From assembly GCA_945787015.1 (NCBI GenBank), contig CALZGM010000012.1, positions 25,273 through 89,272 on the forward strand: DNA of 64,000 bases. Reading direction: 5' to 3'. A program made the translations under genes and the position numbers. Shown here piece by piece: positions 34,392 through 43,621 of the stretch (position 1 is the stretch's first letter; every line of letters begins with the position of its first letter). This DNA comes from an uncultured Roseburia sp. (lineage in GTDB: Bacteria; Bacillota; Clostridia; Lachnospirales; Lachnospiraceae). The notes beneath the pieces were generated by a model that was given only the letters and a program-made list of their open reading frames with translations, had not been told where the DNA came from and did no database searches.

Positions 34392-35184
34392 AATAACAAT
34401 ATTTTCAAACAAAAAAAGGATTGTACTTGATGTCAGTACGATACTTTATGTCCTTATGATGGGGAACAACGCTGAGATACATACTTCCGACGGTAATATA
34501 TATGAATCTAGAACGACACTTAGTGAACTTTCAAAAATACTTGGAGAGGGATTTATAAAGATTCATCGTGGAGGCCTTGTTTCTGTAATGGCGATACATG
34601 ATATTACTGACAAGATTAACTTAATCAATGGCGAATCCTTAATCTATACGCAGCGGAAGAAAAAGGAGATTATGGAACAGTTCCATGAAAAGCAAAAAAG
34701 TATTATTCTAAGCTTCGCCGGGAAGAACATCCCTATGACAGAAGAGGAATACTTGAATCATTATAGAAGTTTTGATGATATGCCGTTTGCGTTTGCAGAT
34801 ATAGAAATGATATTTGATGAGGAAAGACATGCAGTAGACTGGATTTTTCGATATGGAAATGAAGCGCTGGCAGAGCTTGAAAAGATACCGCTTGAACGGT
34901 TGCTTGGTAGTTCCTTTGGTAGTTTGTTTTCTAACATGGATTCAAAATGGCTCAGAAGCTATGAGCGAGCTACGCTTTATGGTGAAAAGCTGGAAATCAT
35001 CGATTACAGCCCGGAGATAGACACCTATTTGAAGGTGATATGTTTTCCGACATTTAAAGGCCACTGCGGGTGTATTCTATTCGAAATTTCGGAGATCAAA
35101 TTCACCAAAAACAGCAGCGATACCGAAACGGCGTTAATGTATTATTTGGGAGGATTACCGAGAAAGGATGACGGTGAGAGATAA
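34378..35184 (+). CDS. LytTR DNA-binding regulator with C-terminal PAS-like domain
   Basis: This encodes 268 residues. Residues 1-105 are a LytTR domain (KKRIVLDVSTILYVLMMGNN, LSELSKILGEGFIKIHRGGL, TQRKKKEIMEQFH), which binds paired direct repeats of DNA. Residues 120-250 look like a PAS domain (DIEMIFDEERHAVDWIFRYG, LGSSFGSLFSNMD). There is no receiver domain, so it probably senses a ligand itself. ATG 34378 overlaps the end of truA by 14 bases. A terminator and a 21-bp-spaced direct repeat follow its stop codon and precede the exopolysaccharide genes, which makes it the likely regulator of that locus. Confidence 0.85.
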   Translation: MKTSKITIFSNKKRIVLDVSTILYVLMMGNNAEIHTSDGNIYESRTTLSELSKILGEGFIKIHRGGLVSVMAIHDITDKINLINGESLIYTQRKKKEIMEQFHEKQKSIILSFAGKNIPMTEEEYLNHYRSFDDMPFAFADIEMIFDEERHAVDWIFRYGNEALAELEKIPLERLLGSSFGSLFSNMDSKWLRSYERATLYGEKLEIIDYSPEIDTYLKVICFPTFKGHCGCILFEISEIKFTKNSSDTETALMYYLGGLPRKDDGER

Positions 35185-35203
35185 TTTCATAATAGGAATG
35201 AAT

Positions 35204-35231
35204 AAAAAGCTTGGCGATATGCCGGCTTTTT
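35204..35231 (+). terminator. intrinsic terminator after the LytTR gene
   Basis: AAAAAGC-TTGGC pairs with GCCG-GCTTTTT around GATAT. It isolates the regulator from the polysaccharide operon; its T-tract abuts the first LytTR-type repeat. Confidence 0.7.
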
Positions 35232-35266
35232 GTCGTTTTATCACATTTCCATGTCGTTTCATCACA
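35231..35266 (+). promoter_or_regulatory. tandem 15-bp direct repeats, 21 bp apart: likely LytTR operator
   Basis: TGTCGTTTTATCACA (35231-35245) and TGTCGTTTCATCACA (35252-35266) differ at one base and start exactly 21 bp apart, two helical turns. LytTR proteins characteristically bind two short direct repeats with this spacing. A TATAAT at 35363-35368 without a good -35 may be the activated promoter, but it is about 100 bp away; the rest of the 264-base gap shows no gene. Confidence 0.65.
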
Positions 35267-35448
35267 GGCTCATTGAACAGGGAAAAGCAGAGTGCTAAAC
35301 TTGTTGCAAAATGCAGCGGAATGCGAGCAAATAGTACTATATAAAGTAATCGAGTGAAATGTTATAATATTATGAGATAGTTCATATTATTACGGGATAA
35401 CGAATGAAAAATGGAAAAGAATATTAAGCGAGAAAGGAAAGATTTTTT

Positions 35449-35826
35449 ATGAGCATATTGGTAAATATTGCTACGATTATCGTTGGTATTGGATTAATTC
35501 TTTATGTGATTGGACTTATTGTTAAAAAGAAAATGTCTGAATCACAATCGGTTTTGTGGATTGGGATAGGAATTGTAGCGGTAATTCTTGGAATTTTCCC
35601 GACTTTGATACCATGGATTGCAGACATGCTTGGAATATGGTATGCGCCGTCTGTATTGTTGTTAGTTGCTACAATTGGGTTACTGTTGATCTTGTTTCGA
35701 AATACAATTGTTGCGTCAGAGCATGCAGATGAAATACACGAGCTCACAATACAGATTGCATTACTTAAAGATGAAAATGAGGCGTTAAAATCAAAATTAG
35801 AAGAAATGGAGCGTGATTGTTATTAA
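35449..35826 (+). CDS. DUF2304-like membrane protein
   Basis: This encodes 125 residues with three membrane helices (about 5-25, 35-60, 65-85) and a C-terminal helical tail (LTIQIALLKDENEALKSKLE) that looks like a short coiled coil. The size and layout match DUF2304 proteins, which usually accompany dolichyl-phosphate mannose synthase-like GT2 enzymes; one is encoded at 41165. AAAGGAAAG precedes ATG. It is the first gene of the polysaccharide operon and overlaps the next start by 14 bases. Confidence 0.7.
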   Translation: MSILVNIATIIVGIGLILYVIGLIVKKKMSESQSVLWIGIGIVAVILGIFPTLIPWIADMLGIWYAPSVLLLVATIGLLLILFRNTIVASEHADEIHELTIQIALLKDENEALKSKLEEMERDCY

Positions 35827-38011
35827 AGTTTTGGTATGTGGTTCCTACAAGGGAGCTTTTCAGGTAAAGCTATGTCAGAGATTAAAAAAGGAAAAACACG
35901 AAGTGTTTGTACTTTCCAATGACTCAGTAGAAGTAAAAAAATTATCTTCCGTTTTTCAGGAATATCGTTTCCCCTATGAGAGTGAGAGCGTAATGAATGT
36001 TATGACCAGTGTGTCACCGGATGCAGTCATATTTTGTGGTGCATTGGATGCCTCTTTTGATTGGCGGAAGGGTGTTTCAAAATCTGTAGAATATGTGGCT
36101 GGAATTATGAATGTTATGACATGTGCAGCAGCAGTAAATACAGAGAAGTTTTTATACCTGTCTTCCTTAGGTGTATTCTCGGGAAATACAGAAAAAAGTT
36201 TGACAGAAGCTGTGGCCCCGGTTCCTGCAACACAGCAGGAAAAAGCCATTCTGCAGGGAGAGAAAATCTGTTTATCATCCTCTGCAGATAAAACAAATAC
36301 AAAAATATCTGTTGTTCGTATGCCGCAGGTATATGGCATTTCTGAAAAAAGAACAGAAAACTGTGTTTGCAATGAAATCGCTGATGCTATTTGTGATGGC
36401 AAAAAAATGGAACTGAATCAGAGTGAGGTGTGTCATCTGATGTATTTAGATGATGCAGTGGACGCAGTTTATAAGGTGATTACTGCAAAGCAGGATGAAG
36501 CGCAGAAGGTATATCATATTGTACCGCAGACAGCGGTTAGACAGGAAGCGATTTCAGATTACTTTGAAAACCTGAAGAAAGAAGAAAAGACGCTTTCTTT
36601 AGAGGGCAAAGAAGAAAAAGTAAGATTTGCTTCTGCCACACAAAAGGAACTGGGATTCTCAGAAAAGTATACATTAGAAGAAGGATTAGCAGCTTTTTTT
36701 AAACAATATGCGCAACTGCCAAAAGAAAAAGCAGAGACAAGTAAGAAGAAACAGGTGAAAGAACAGAGAAAATTGTTCCGTCCTATTTTTGAAACGATTC
36801 TTGCTTTTATCTTTGTACAGTTATTTATTACATTTACCGGTGATGCGGCTTTTCACAACGTGATAGATGTTTACCTGATTTATGTACTTGTGGTTGCGGT
36901 TGTACTTGGAGCAGTACCATCAACACTTGCTGTTATATTAAGTATCATTGGCAAATATTATATGCTGTTTTTGACGAATCATACCGTTTCGGTATTTACT
37001 GATTATACAAATTATCTTTGGATTTTACAGATTTTCTCGCTTGCCGTTTTAACAGGCTACTTAAAGGATTGGTATGCAAGGTCAGTCGGCGAAATGAAGC
37101 GGGAAAATGACTATCTGAAAAAGGAAATTGATTCCTTAAAATCAATCAATGATAGTAATGTGGAAGTAAAAGACGTGTTTGAAAAACGTCTGGTTAATTA
37201 TAAGGACAGCTATGCCAAGGTATATGATATTATTTCGCAGCTAGATGATTTAGAGTCTAAATCAATTTTGTTTAAGGCGGCAAGAGTCGTTGCCGATGTT
37301 ATGGAGAGTAAGGACGTTGCTGTTTATACATATGAAGCAAAGAGCGGATTCTGCCGCTTAATGGCGTCTACTTCAGAACTTGCAAGGGAAAAGGGAAAAT
37401 CTTTCCGGTTAAGTGATTATGCGGAGGTTATGGAAAAATTAAACAATAAGCAAATCTATATGAACCGTAACTTTGAAGAAAACATGCCTATGTTTGCAGC
37501 AGGTACTTACAATGGTGACACACTTGAAGTGGTAATTATGGTTTGGAGCATGGAACTTGTGAATGTAAGTCTTCACCAAAGCAACCTGCTTACAATGTTG
37601 ACAAAGCTGATGGAACGTTCAACCACGAGAGCATTAAGATATATGGAATCAGTCAAGAATTCTACTTACATAGCAGGTACAAACGTTATGGAATCAAAGG
37701 CGTTCTGCAGTATGCTGGATATCTACTGTGCAGGTGAGGCAGAAGGTGTGTTAGAGTATACATTGTTAGAGGTTACAGCGCATGAAGGAGAAAATGAAGC
37801 TTTATATGACGGCTTAAGCCATATGACGCGTGGTACAGATTACCTTGGTGTAGATGCTGATGGAAAGGTTTATATTCTTCTTACAAATTCGAATGAAAAG
37901 GATTCCGCATGGGTTATCAAACGGTGTGAAGAACGTGGCATAAAGACCAAGATTATTAAGAAAAACAAGGGAAAGACAGCGGAGGAAGTGTTCTCCGACT
38001 GCAGATTTTAG
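35813..38011 (+). CDS. pelD: PelD-like c-di-GMP receptor fused to an N-terminal SDR/epimerase domain
   Basis: This encodes 732 residues. Residues 1-295 form an NAD-dependent epimerase/SDR-like domain (VLVCGSYKGAFQVKL, VEYVAGIMNVMTCAA, FLYLSSLGVFSG). Residues 320-420 hold about four membrane helices, then a coiled coil (425-450), a GAF domain (460-600) and a degenerate GGDEF domain (610-732). The latter keeps the inhibitory-site motif RGTD (Arg673, Asp676) and Arg708; the 35-residue spacing equals that of the c-di-GMP-contacting Arg367/Asp370/Arg402 that I recall for Pseudomonas PelD. It should activate polymer synthesis when c-di-GMP binds. GTG 35813 follows GGAG closely, inside the end of the DUF2304 gene. 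Confidence 0.85.
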   Translation: MIVIKVLVCGSYKGAFQVKLCQRLKKEKHEVFVLSNDSVEVKKLSSVFQEYRFPYESESVMNVMTSVSPDAVIFCGALDASFDWRKGVSKSVEYVAGIMNVMTCAAAVNTEKFLYLSSLGVFSGNTEKSLTEAVAPVPATQQEKAILQGEKICLSSSADKTNTKISVVRMPQVYGISEKRTENCVCNEIADAICDGKKMELNQSEVCHLMYLDDAVDAVYKVITAKQDEAQKVYHIVPQTAVRQEAISDYFENLKKEEKTLSLEGKEEKVRFASATQKELGFSEKYTLEEGLAAFFKQYAQLPKEKAETSKKKQVKEQRKLFRPIFETILAFIFVQLFITFTGDAAFHNVIDVYLIYVLVVAVVLGAVPSTLAVILSIIGKYYMLFLTNHTVSVFTDYTNYLWILQIFSLAVLTGYLKDWYARSVGEMKRENDYLKKEIDSLKSINDSNVEVKDVFEKRLVNYKDSYAKVYDIISQLDDLESKSILFKAARVVADVMESKDVAVYTYEAKSGFCRLMASTSELAREKGKSFRLSDYAEVMEKLNNKQIYMNRNFEENMPMFAAGTYNGDTLEVVIMVWSMELVNVSLHQSNLLTMLTKLMERSTTRALRYMESVKNSTYIAGTNVMESKAFCSMLDIYCAGEAEGVLEYTLLEVTAHEGENEALYDGLSHMTRGTDYLGVDADGKVYILLTNSNEKDSAWVIKRCEERGIKTKIIKKNKGKTAEEVFSDCRF

Positions 38012-38041
38012 AAGGGCAGATACTGGGAAGGAACGTATTGT

Positions 38042-38947
38042 ATGACAAAATATCAGATATTGCTTGCAGCAGTGGTGATTAATACGCTGGTGGCGCTTGG
38101 CTATATGATTGTTATGGGAAAGAAGAAACAACTGGAAAAGGGAATCCTTATTGGTGGCATTATGCTCATCGTGCCGGTTGGCGGGCCCCTTTTGGTATTC
38201 TTTTCCTATTTGATTTTTTTAGCGCTAAAACATACAAAGGCAGCGTATATAAATCCGGAAGAATTAAGTTTTAGCAAGGAAAAAATCAGAATTATTGAAG
38301 GGGATAGCCTGCAAAGAGGTATCAACAAGGTCCCGATTGAAGAAGCCCTTCTTGAGTCAGACAGTGAAAGTACCAGAAGAGTATTGCTGGATGTGCTTAA
38401 AGCAGATTTTGAGAGTTCTATTCCGATTTTAATGGAGGCAATCGAAAGCGATGACAGCGAGGTGTCTCATTATGCTTCAGCTGCAATATCGGATGTTTTA
38501 TCAAAGTTTAAAAAACATCAGAAGGAAATTGATGAACAATACCGTAAACACATGGACGATGAAGAACTGCTGACGGCATATCGGAAATATGTATATAAAT
38601 ATTTGTCATATCATATTTTCCCGGAGACAGAAGAAACACATTATCTGGAATTGTGTAGTGAACTGATGGAAAATACATATGAACATTTCCCTAAAATGGA
38701 AGCAGAGGATTACGAGAACTGGATAGAACTGCTATTGGAACAGGATAAAGAAGAACAGGCAAAAGAGTGGCTTACAAGAATGCAGAAGATTTATCCGGAG
38801 AACCTGTTTACATATAAGGCAGAACTACAATATAGCTATCGGTTTGATCATAATAATTTTGGAAAATGTCTTCAGAAAATAAAAAATTCTCAAGTTATGT
38901 TGGATGAGGATACGTTGGAATTGATAAGGTTTTTCCAAAATGTATAG
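38042..38947 (+). CDS. pelE: PelE-like membrane/TPR protein
   Basis: This encodes 301 residues: two N-terminal membrane helices (LAAVVINTLVALGYMIVMG; LIGGIMLIVPVGGPLLVFFS) and a long helical C-terminal part with TPR-like repeats (SEVSHYASAAISDVLSKFKK; EEQAKEWLTRMQKIYPENLF). This is the layout of PelE, which partners PelD at the inner membrane. Its place directly after the PelD-like gene supports the call; sequence similarity of PelE proteins is low, so the assignment rests on architecture and order. AAGGAACG precedes ATG. Confidence 0.75.
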   Translation: MTKYQILLAAVVINTLVALGYMIVMGKKKQLEKGILIGGIMLIVPVGGPLLVFFSYLIFLALKHTKAAYINPEELSFSKEKIRIIEGDSLQRGINKVPIEEALLESDSESTRRVLLDVLKADFESSIPILMEAIESDDSEVSHYASAAISDVLSKFKKHQKEIDEQYRKHMDDEELLTAYRKYVYKYLSYHIFPETEETHYLELCSELMENTYEHFPKMEAEDYENWIELLLEQDKEEQAKEWLTRMQKIYPENLFTYKAELQYSYRFDHNNFGKCLQKIKNSQVMLDEDTLELIRFFQNV

Positions 38948-38976
38948 TGAGATAACAAAGATGGGGAGAATAAAAG

Positions 38977-41172
38977 TTGTATAGCACAAGAGTACTGGAG
39001 TTAATACAGATATTTAGTTTATATACTATTTTAGTATTTGGCCTTGCGGAGATCATAGCAAAACCCTTTACGCGAGGAAAGGGAATTACTTATAGAATCT
39101 GCACGGATTTAGTGGTGGGTAACTTTTACATCATTAATATGATGTTCTTACTCGCCTATTTAAAATGTCTATATCAGCCGGTTATGATTGTGCTTTTTTT
39201 AATTGGTGCAGCGCTGATTCGCTATTTGACCGACAGAGAACGAGTTACTGCATACTGGAAACGGAAATACAATATATTATGTAAGATATTAAAAGGCGAA
39301 TATGGAAGAAACCTTGTTAGACAAAAGATTATCAAGAGAAGTGCGAAAGGCGTAAAAAACACATTTTTCAGTCTGTGTAAAGGGAGAATGATTGAAGGTA
39401 TATTGCTGTTTATTGCAATGGGAATTAATGTGTATTACTTTAGCTATCAGGCACTAAACTTTGTGTCTTATGCAGCACCGGATGTGGAAGTGCACTTGTA
39501 CTGGATACAGTCACTTGTGGGAGGGAAACTGTTCCCGGCGGGGGTTTATCCATTTGGAATGCACTGTGTGGGAGCTGCTATTTCCCTGATTTTTGGGATT
39601 TCAGCGGTTACCGTAGGAAGAATGTTAGGCGTAGTGACATCTTTTTATATTATGTTATTGTGCTACCTGTTTGTAAAAAGTATGTGCCGGCTTAAATATG
39701 CACCTATTTTGGGATTTATGATTTTTACAATTGCAAATCTTACGGTTGATACGACTTATATGAGATATTCTGCGATGATTTCGCAGGAATATGCAATGTT
39801 GTTTTTAGTACCTGTCATGTTTTTCCTATATCTCTATTTGAATGAAAAAAACATGCAGGAACTTGTACTGTTTGGAATGTCATTTTCGTTAACAATCGCG
39901 GTGCATTTCTATATAACGGCAGTGGCATGCTTCTTTTTCCTGGCTGTTGGAATGGTGTATTTATACCGGATGATAAAAAGAAAAATGTTAGTTCCGATTA
40001 TTCTGTGCGGTATAATAAGCACTTTTGTTGCAATAGCACCGCTGCTTGTCGGGCTTTGTATGGGATATGAATTGGAGCAGTCCTTTATCTATGGTGCCTC
40101 GGTTATTATGAATGACTCGGATATGTATGCAGACAGTACCGGGAATACAAAGCAGAATGAAAATGAGGAAGATGAGATAATAGAGGAAGAGACTATAAAT
40201 TACACTCCTCAACTCATTATTCAAGAATCTGCTAAGCAACTAAAAAATTTTGTCTTTAAAGAGATACGATATCTGTGGATTTGTGTTATTCCGTTAATAC
40301 TTGTCTTGGTGGAATGGCTCATACGGTTGTGTAAGGGATGTGTGACAAATCATACATTAGAGTATCTGTCACAGATATTATACCTTTTATTTTTGTTAGC
40401 AGAGGTTCTGCTAGAGGCGTTCGAACTTCCGGTCATCATAGAACCAAAGCGAATGGGAATATTTATTGCCTATATGTTACCATTGCTGATGTCGATTCCA
40501 TTAGAAATGTGTTATGGGTTACTGAAAAAATACCGGAGTGGGGAATCGGTATGTAATGTGGTAGCTTTGGGATGCCTGGGGCTGACATGTTTTTATATCG
40601 GTATGAATGGAATGGAAAAAGAACTACCGACAGTATACTATTTCCAGACAACGGGTGCAATGAAGGCAACTTGTGATATCATTAAGCACTATGAAAAAGA
40701 TTCATGGACGATTGTGTCTCCCGTGAATGAGACAACTCTTACATATAATCATGGTTATCATTATGAATTGTGGGACTTTATTACAGAATTGGAGCATTAT
40801 CAAGAGGGAATGGAATTGTACATTCCTACAGAATATGTATTCTTTTATGTTGAGAAAATGCCTATTCAGCTATATGGATATTCCTTTTCTGTTAATGACA
40901 AGATTTTAAGGAAGCGAGATAGTGTTAGCGTAGAAGCTGCGATGGGAGAGATAGGACACGATTATAAGAAAGCAGATGAATACTATAAGTATAAAAGAAT
41001 GCAGCTGATGTCACGAATGTATTATTGGACAAAGGCATATCAAAAATATTTCCCTGATGAAATGACGGTGTTCTATGAAGATGATGAAATCGTGGTATAC
41101 CGCCTGAAGCAAAATACATATGCTTTGAATAATTTAGCAATTGATTACAGAAAGGAACTGTTATATGAGTGA
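38977..41172 (+). CDS. large polytopic membrane protein, possible GT-C glycosyltransferase
   Basis: This encodes 731 residues starting at TTG 38977 (GGGGAG upstream). About 12 membrane helices fill residues 5-560, and the last 170 residues are soluble (TIVSPVNETTLTYNHGYHYE). The first long external loop carries an acidic motif, APDVEVHLYWIQSL (about 166-179), similar in place and kind to the catalytic D-x-E/D of GT-C enzymes that use polyprenyl-phosphate sugars. Such an enzyme would use the product of the GT2 synthase encoded next to decorate the polymer outside the cell. No member of the classical Pel operon corresponds to it. The family name is uncertain. Confidence 0.6.
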   Translation: MYSTRVLELIQIFSLYTILVFGLAEIIAKPFTRGKGITYRICTDLVVGNFYIINMMFLLAYLKCLYQPVMIVLFLIGAALIRYLTDRERVTAYWKRKYNILCKILKGEYGRNLVRQKIIKRSAKGVKNTFFSLCKGRMIEGILLFIAMGINVYYFSYQALNFVSYAAPDVEVHLYWIQSLVGGKLFPAGVYPFGMHCVGAAISLIFGISAVTVGRMLGVVTSFYIMLLCYLFVKSMCRLKYAPILGFMIFTIANLTVDTTYMRYSAMISQEYAMLFLVPVMFFLYLYLNEKNMQELVLFGMSFSLTIAVHFYITAVACFFFLAVGMVYLYRMIKRKMLVPIILCGIISTFVAIAPLLVGLCMGYELEQSFIYGASVIMNDSDMYADSTGNTKQNENEEDEIIEEETINYTPQLIIQESAKQLKNFVFKEIRYLWICVIPLILVLVEWLIRLCKGCVTNHTLEYLSQILYLLFLLAEVLLEAFELPVIIEPKRMGIFIAYMLPLLMSIPLEMCYGLLKKYRSGESVCNVVALGCLGLTCFYIGMNGMEKELPTVYYFQTTGAMKATCDIIKHYEKDSWTIVSPVNETTLTYNHGYHYELWDFITELEHYQEGMELYIPTEYVFFYVEKMPIQLYGYSFSVNDKILRKRDSVSVEAAMGEIGHDYKKADEYYKYKRMQLMSRMYYWTKAYQKYFPDEMTVFYEDDEIVVYRLKQNTYALNNLAIDYRKELLYE

Positions 41173-41905
41173 TACAAATGAAAAAAGTAAGGTACTGATT
41201 CTTATTCCGGCATATAATGAGGAAGAGAACATCGGAACATTCTTAGAATCCATGAAGTGCTCAAAGATTGCAGAAGAAGCAGATATTTTGGTAATAGATG
41301 ATGCATCAAAAGATCGTACGGCAGAAATTGCCAGAGAACATGGCGTAAAGGTAATTAGTCAGGTTTATAATATGGGTTATGGAGCTGCACTTCAGTTGGG
41401 ATATAAATATGCCACCAACCATGAATATGACTATGTACTTCAGTTGGATGCCGATGGTCAGCATGATGCATGTAACCTGGATATTTTATATGAATGCCTG
41501 ACAAACAGCCAGAAGGACTGTGACATTATTATTGGCTCCCGTTTCTTAGAAGGAAGTGAATCCTATAAGATGGGGACAATCCGATTATTAAGTATCAAAT
41601 TCTTCCGTTGCATCATCAAATGGATTGGTCATGCGGATATCACGGATCCAACGTCAGGACTACAGGGATTAAATAGAAAGGCATTTTCTTATTATGCACA
41701 ATATGGTAAATTCGATTACCGTTATCCGGATATCAATATGATCATGCAAATGTTGCTGCGCGGTTTCCGAATCGGAGAATGCAGGGCATGTATGCATCAG
41801 CGTGTAGCAGGAACATCAATGCATTCCGGCATCTGGAAACCATTTGCGTATATGGTGCTGATGTCTTTGAGTACAATAGCGGCTATTATAAGAAATAAAA
41901 AATAG
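41165..41905 (+). CDS. GT2 polyprenyl-phosphate sugar synthase (DPM1-like)
   Basis: This encodes 246 residues from ATG 41165 with AAAGGA upstream, overlapping the previous gene by 8 bases. It is a GT-A fold family 2 enzyme: VLILIPAYNEEENIGTFLES at the start, VIDDASKDRT, MGYGAALQLGYKYA and the metal-binding LDADGQHD. A later DPTSGLQGLNRKAF is typical of polyprenyl-phosphate mannose/glucose synthases. There is no C-terminal membrane anchor; the DUF2304 protein at 35449 may provide membrane attachment. It would charge undecaprenyl phosphate with one sugar for the GT-C-like protein. Confidence 0.88.
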   Translation: MSDTNEKSKVLILIPAYNEEENIGTFLESMKCSKIAEEADILVIDDASKDRTAEIAREHGVKVISQVYNMGYGAALQLGYKYATNHEYDYVLQLDADGQHDACNLDILYECLTNSQKDCDIIIGSRFLEGSESYKMGTIRLLSIKFFRCIIKWIGHADITDPTSGLQGLNRKAFSYYAQYGKFDYRYPDINMIMQMLLRGFRIGECRACMHQRVAGTSMHSGIWKPFAYMVLMSLSTIAAIIRNKK

Positions 41906-41927
41906 CAACAGAATGGGATAGATTTGA

Positions 41928-43592
41928 ATGAACAGTAATATGAAAAAAAAGTCAAAAAGACACTATAGGTTGCAAAAAAAGCATTTTTTTATCATTACAG
42001 CAGAAATAATATTTCTTTTTGTTATTTTTCAACTTGTAGGCAATTTTTCATTTTTTGAATATAGGAATCCGTCGGCGTCATTGGAAGAAAAGATGACAGA
42101 TAAGCATCTAGTAGAGTTGACTGCACAAATGGAAGAAGCACAGGATTATGAGACAGAGGAACGGATGGAATATTTGGTTATCAGTAAAGATTTTTCTGAG
42201 GAAAGTATGGAGGTTTCGTCTGTTTTAGAAACATTGGAAGGAATGAAGCTGGCACATTACTGCGTTCTGATGTCTGAGGCGGAAAACATTGAAGTAAGCA
42301 ATTTACCGGATACATTAAGGGGAGTTATTATTTGCGGTGACACAAAAGGAACTGCTTTATCGGACATACAAAGAGAAGAACTAGTAGAAAAAGGAATACA
42401 TATTATTTATACACAAATGCCCGGAGCGGAAGGAATCCGAGAAAACCATTTAGAGTCATTGCTCGGGATTTACAAGATGAATGGTACACTGGAACAACAA
42501 GGAATGCGCTTTACAGATGAGGTTTTCCTTGGCGGCATTTTGGATTTGGAGGAGATTGAGTATACGTTAGAGGATGTAGAACTGGAAGCTACTTGTAAGA
42601 TTTACGCATATGGCTTGAAGGGATTAGACGGAGAAACAGTGAAGCGAAATGAACAGCTTCCACCGATTGTGTGGCGTAATATGGTAGGCGAAAGTAAGGT
42701 ATTTGTAGTAAATGGTAAGTTTTTTGAAGAAAATAAAGGGTATGGTATTCTGACGGCTATTCTAACACAAATTTACGGAGACTACTTGTATCCGATTGCA
42801 AATGCTTCCGTCATGATTTATGATTCAATCCCATATGATGGAGTTGCAAATGAGGATTTAATGAAGAAACTATATAGCAGGGACTCTTTGCAATTCCAGA
42901 CGGATATATTAATGCCAAATTTGGTTAGCATTTGCAAAAGGCTTGATGTTGTTCCGACTTTTTATACTTCTGCAGACAGTACGATGCCGGAAATGGATTA
43001 TTTTAAACGTTCGGTGTTGGATTTGCGGGGAGAATTGATTTATCAGGAAAATGCTTCAGTAAAAGCAATTGATATTTCAAACCCGGAGGGAAGGATATGG
43101 AACAAGTATCCGGATATTCCGGTAATCGTTACCGGTTTTAAAAAGAATGATGATGATATGACAAAATTATATTCTATTGGCTCTACATTCGGAGTAGTGG
43201 TTCATAAAGTAGATGTGTCTAAGATTATCAACCCGGAAAGTGAAGACGTGAACTGGGTAAAGGTATCAAAGGATTACTCAGAATACATTGCCTATTATCA
43301 GGAAGATTTTGGGGACTTTGAAAGTATGACAGCGCAGGAGGCATCAATCCGATATATGGAGTATAGATTGATGGAACCTCATATTACATATGGAGAGAAC
43401 TATATTGAGGTAGAGATTGAGCAAATGCCGGAAAAAGCAAGTTTTCTTTTACGGACAGAAAAAGAAATCGAGGAAGTAAGCGGTTGCGAATATACGAAAC
43501 TTTGCGATGGCGCATATTTAATTGAAACAGAGCAGGATTATATCAGTATTTCTCTGAAAGACGAAAATGCAGTTTTTCAGGGAGATTTTTAG
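41928..43592 (+). CDS. PelA-like (DUF2194-type) membrane-anchored deacetylase-like protein
   Basis: This encodes 554 residues. One N-terminal membrane helix (HFFIITAEIIFLFVIFQLVG) places the rest outside the cell. Residues 60-290 resemble the Rossmann-like module of PelA (VVISG-type strand GVIICGDTKGTALS), and residues 290-470 resemble its polysaccharide deacetylase domain (ASVMIYDSIPYDGV; DVVPTFYTSAD). The first deacetylase motif normally has paired acidic residues; here it reads YDSIP, so metal binding may be weakened. Position between PelE-like and PelF genes supports the assignment. The glycosidase half of Pseudomonas PelA is missing, as in Gram-positive Pel loci. Confidence 0.65.
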   Translation: MNSNMKKKSKRHYRLQKKHFFIITAEIIFLFVIFQLVGNFSFFEYRNPSASLEEKMTDKHLVELTAQMEEAQDYETEERMEYLVISKDFSEESMEVSSVLETLEGMKLAHYCVLMSEAENIEVSNLPDTLRGVIICGDTKGTALSDIQREELVEKGIHIIYTQMPGAEGIRENHLESLLGIYKMNGTLEQQGMRFTDEVFLGGILDLEEIEYTLEDVELEATCKIYAYGLKGLDGETVKRNEQLPPIVWRNMVGESKVFVVNGKFFEENKGYGILTAILTQIYGDYLYPIANASVMIYDSIPYDGVANEDLMKKLYSRDSLQFQTDILMPNLVSICKRLDVVPTFYTSADSTMPEMDYFKRSVLDLRGELIYQENASVKAIDISNPEGRIWNKYPDIPVIVTGFKKNDDDMTKLYSIGSTFGVVVHKVDVSKIINPESEDVNWVKVSKDYSEYIAYYQEDFGDFESMTAQEASIRYMEYRLMEPHITYGENYIEVEIEQMPEKASFLLRTEKEIEEVSGCEYTKLCDGAYLIETEQDYISISLKDENAVFQGDF

Positions 43593-43621
43593 AAAAATAA
43601 ATCAGACAGGGGAGCGGAAAA

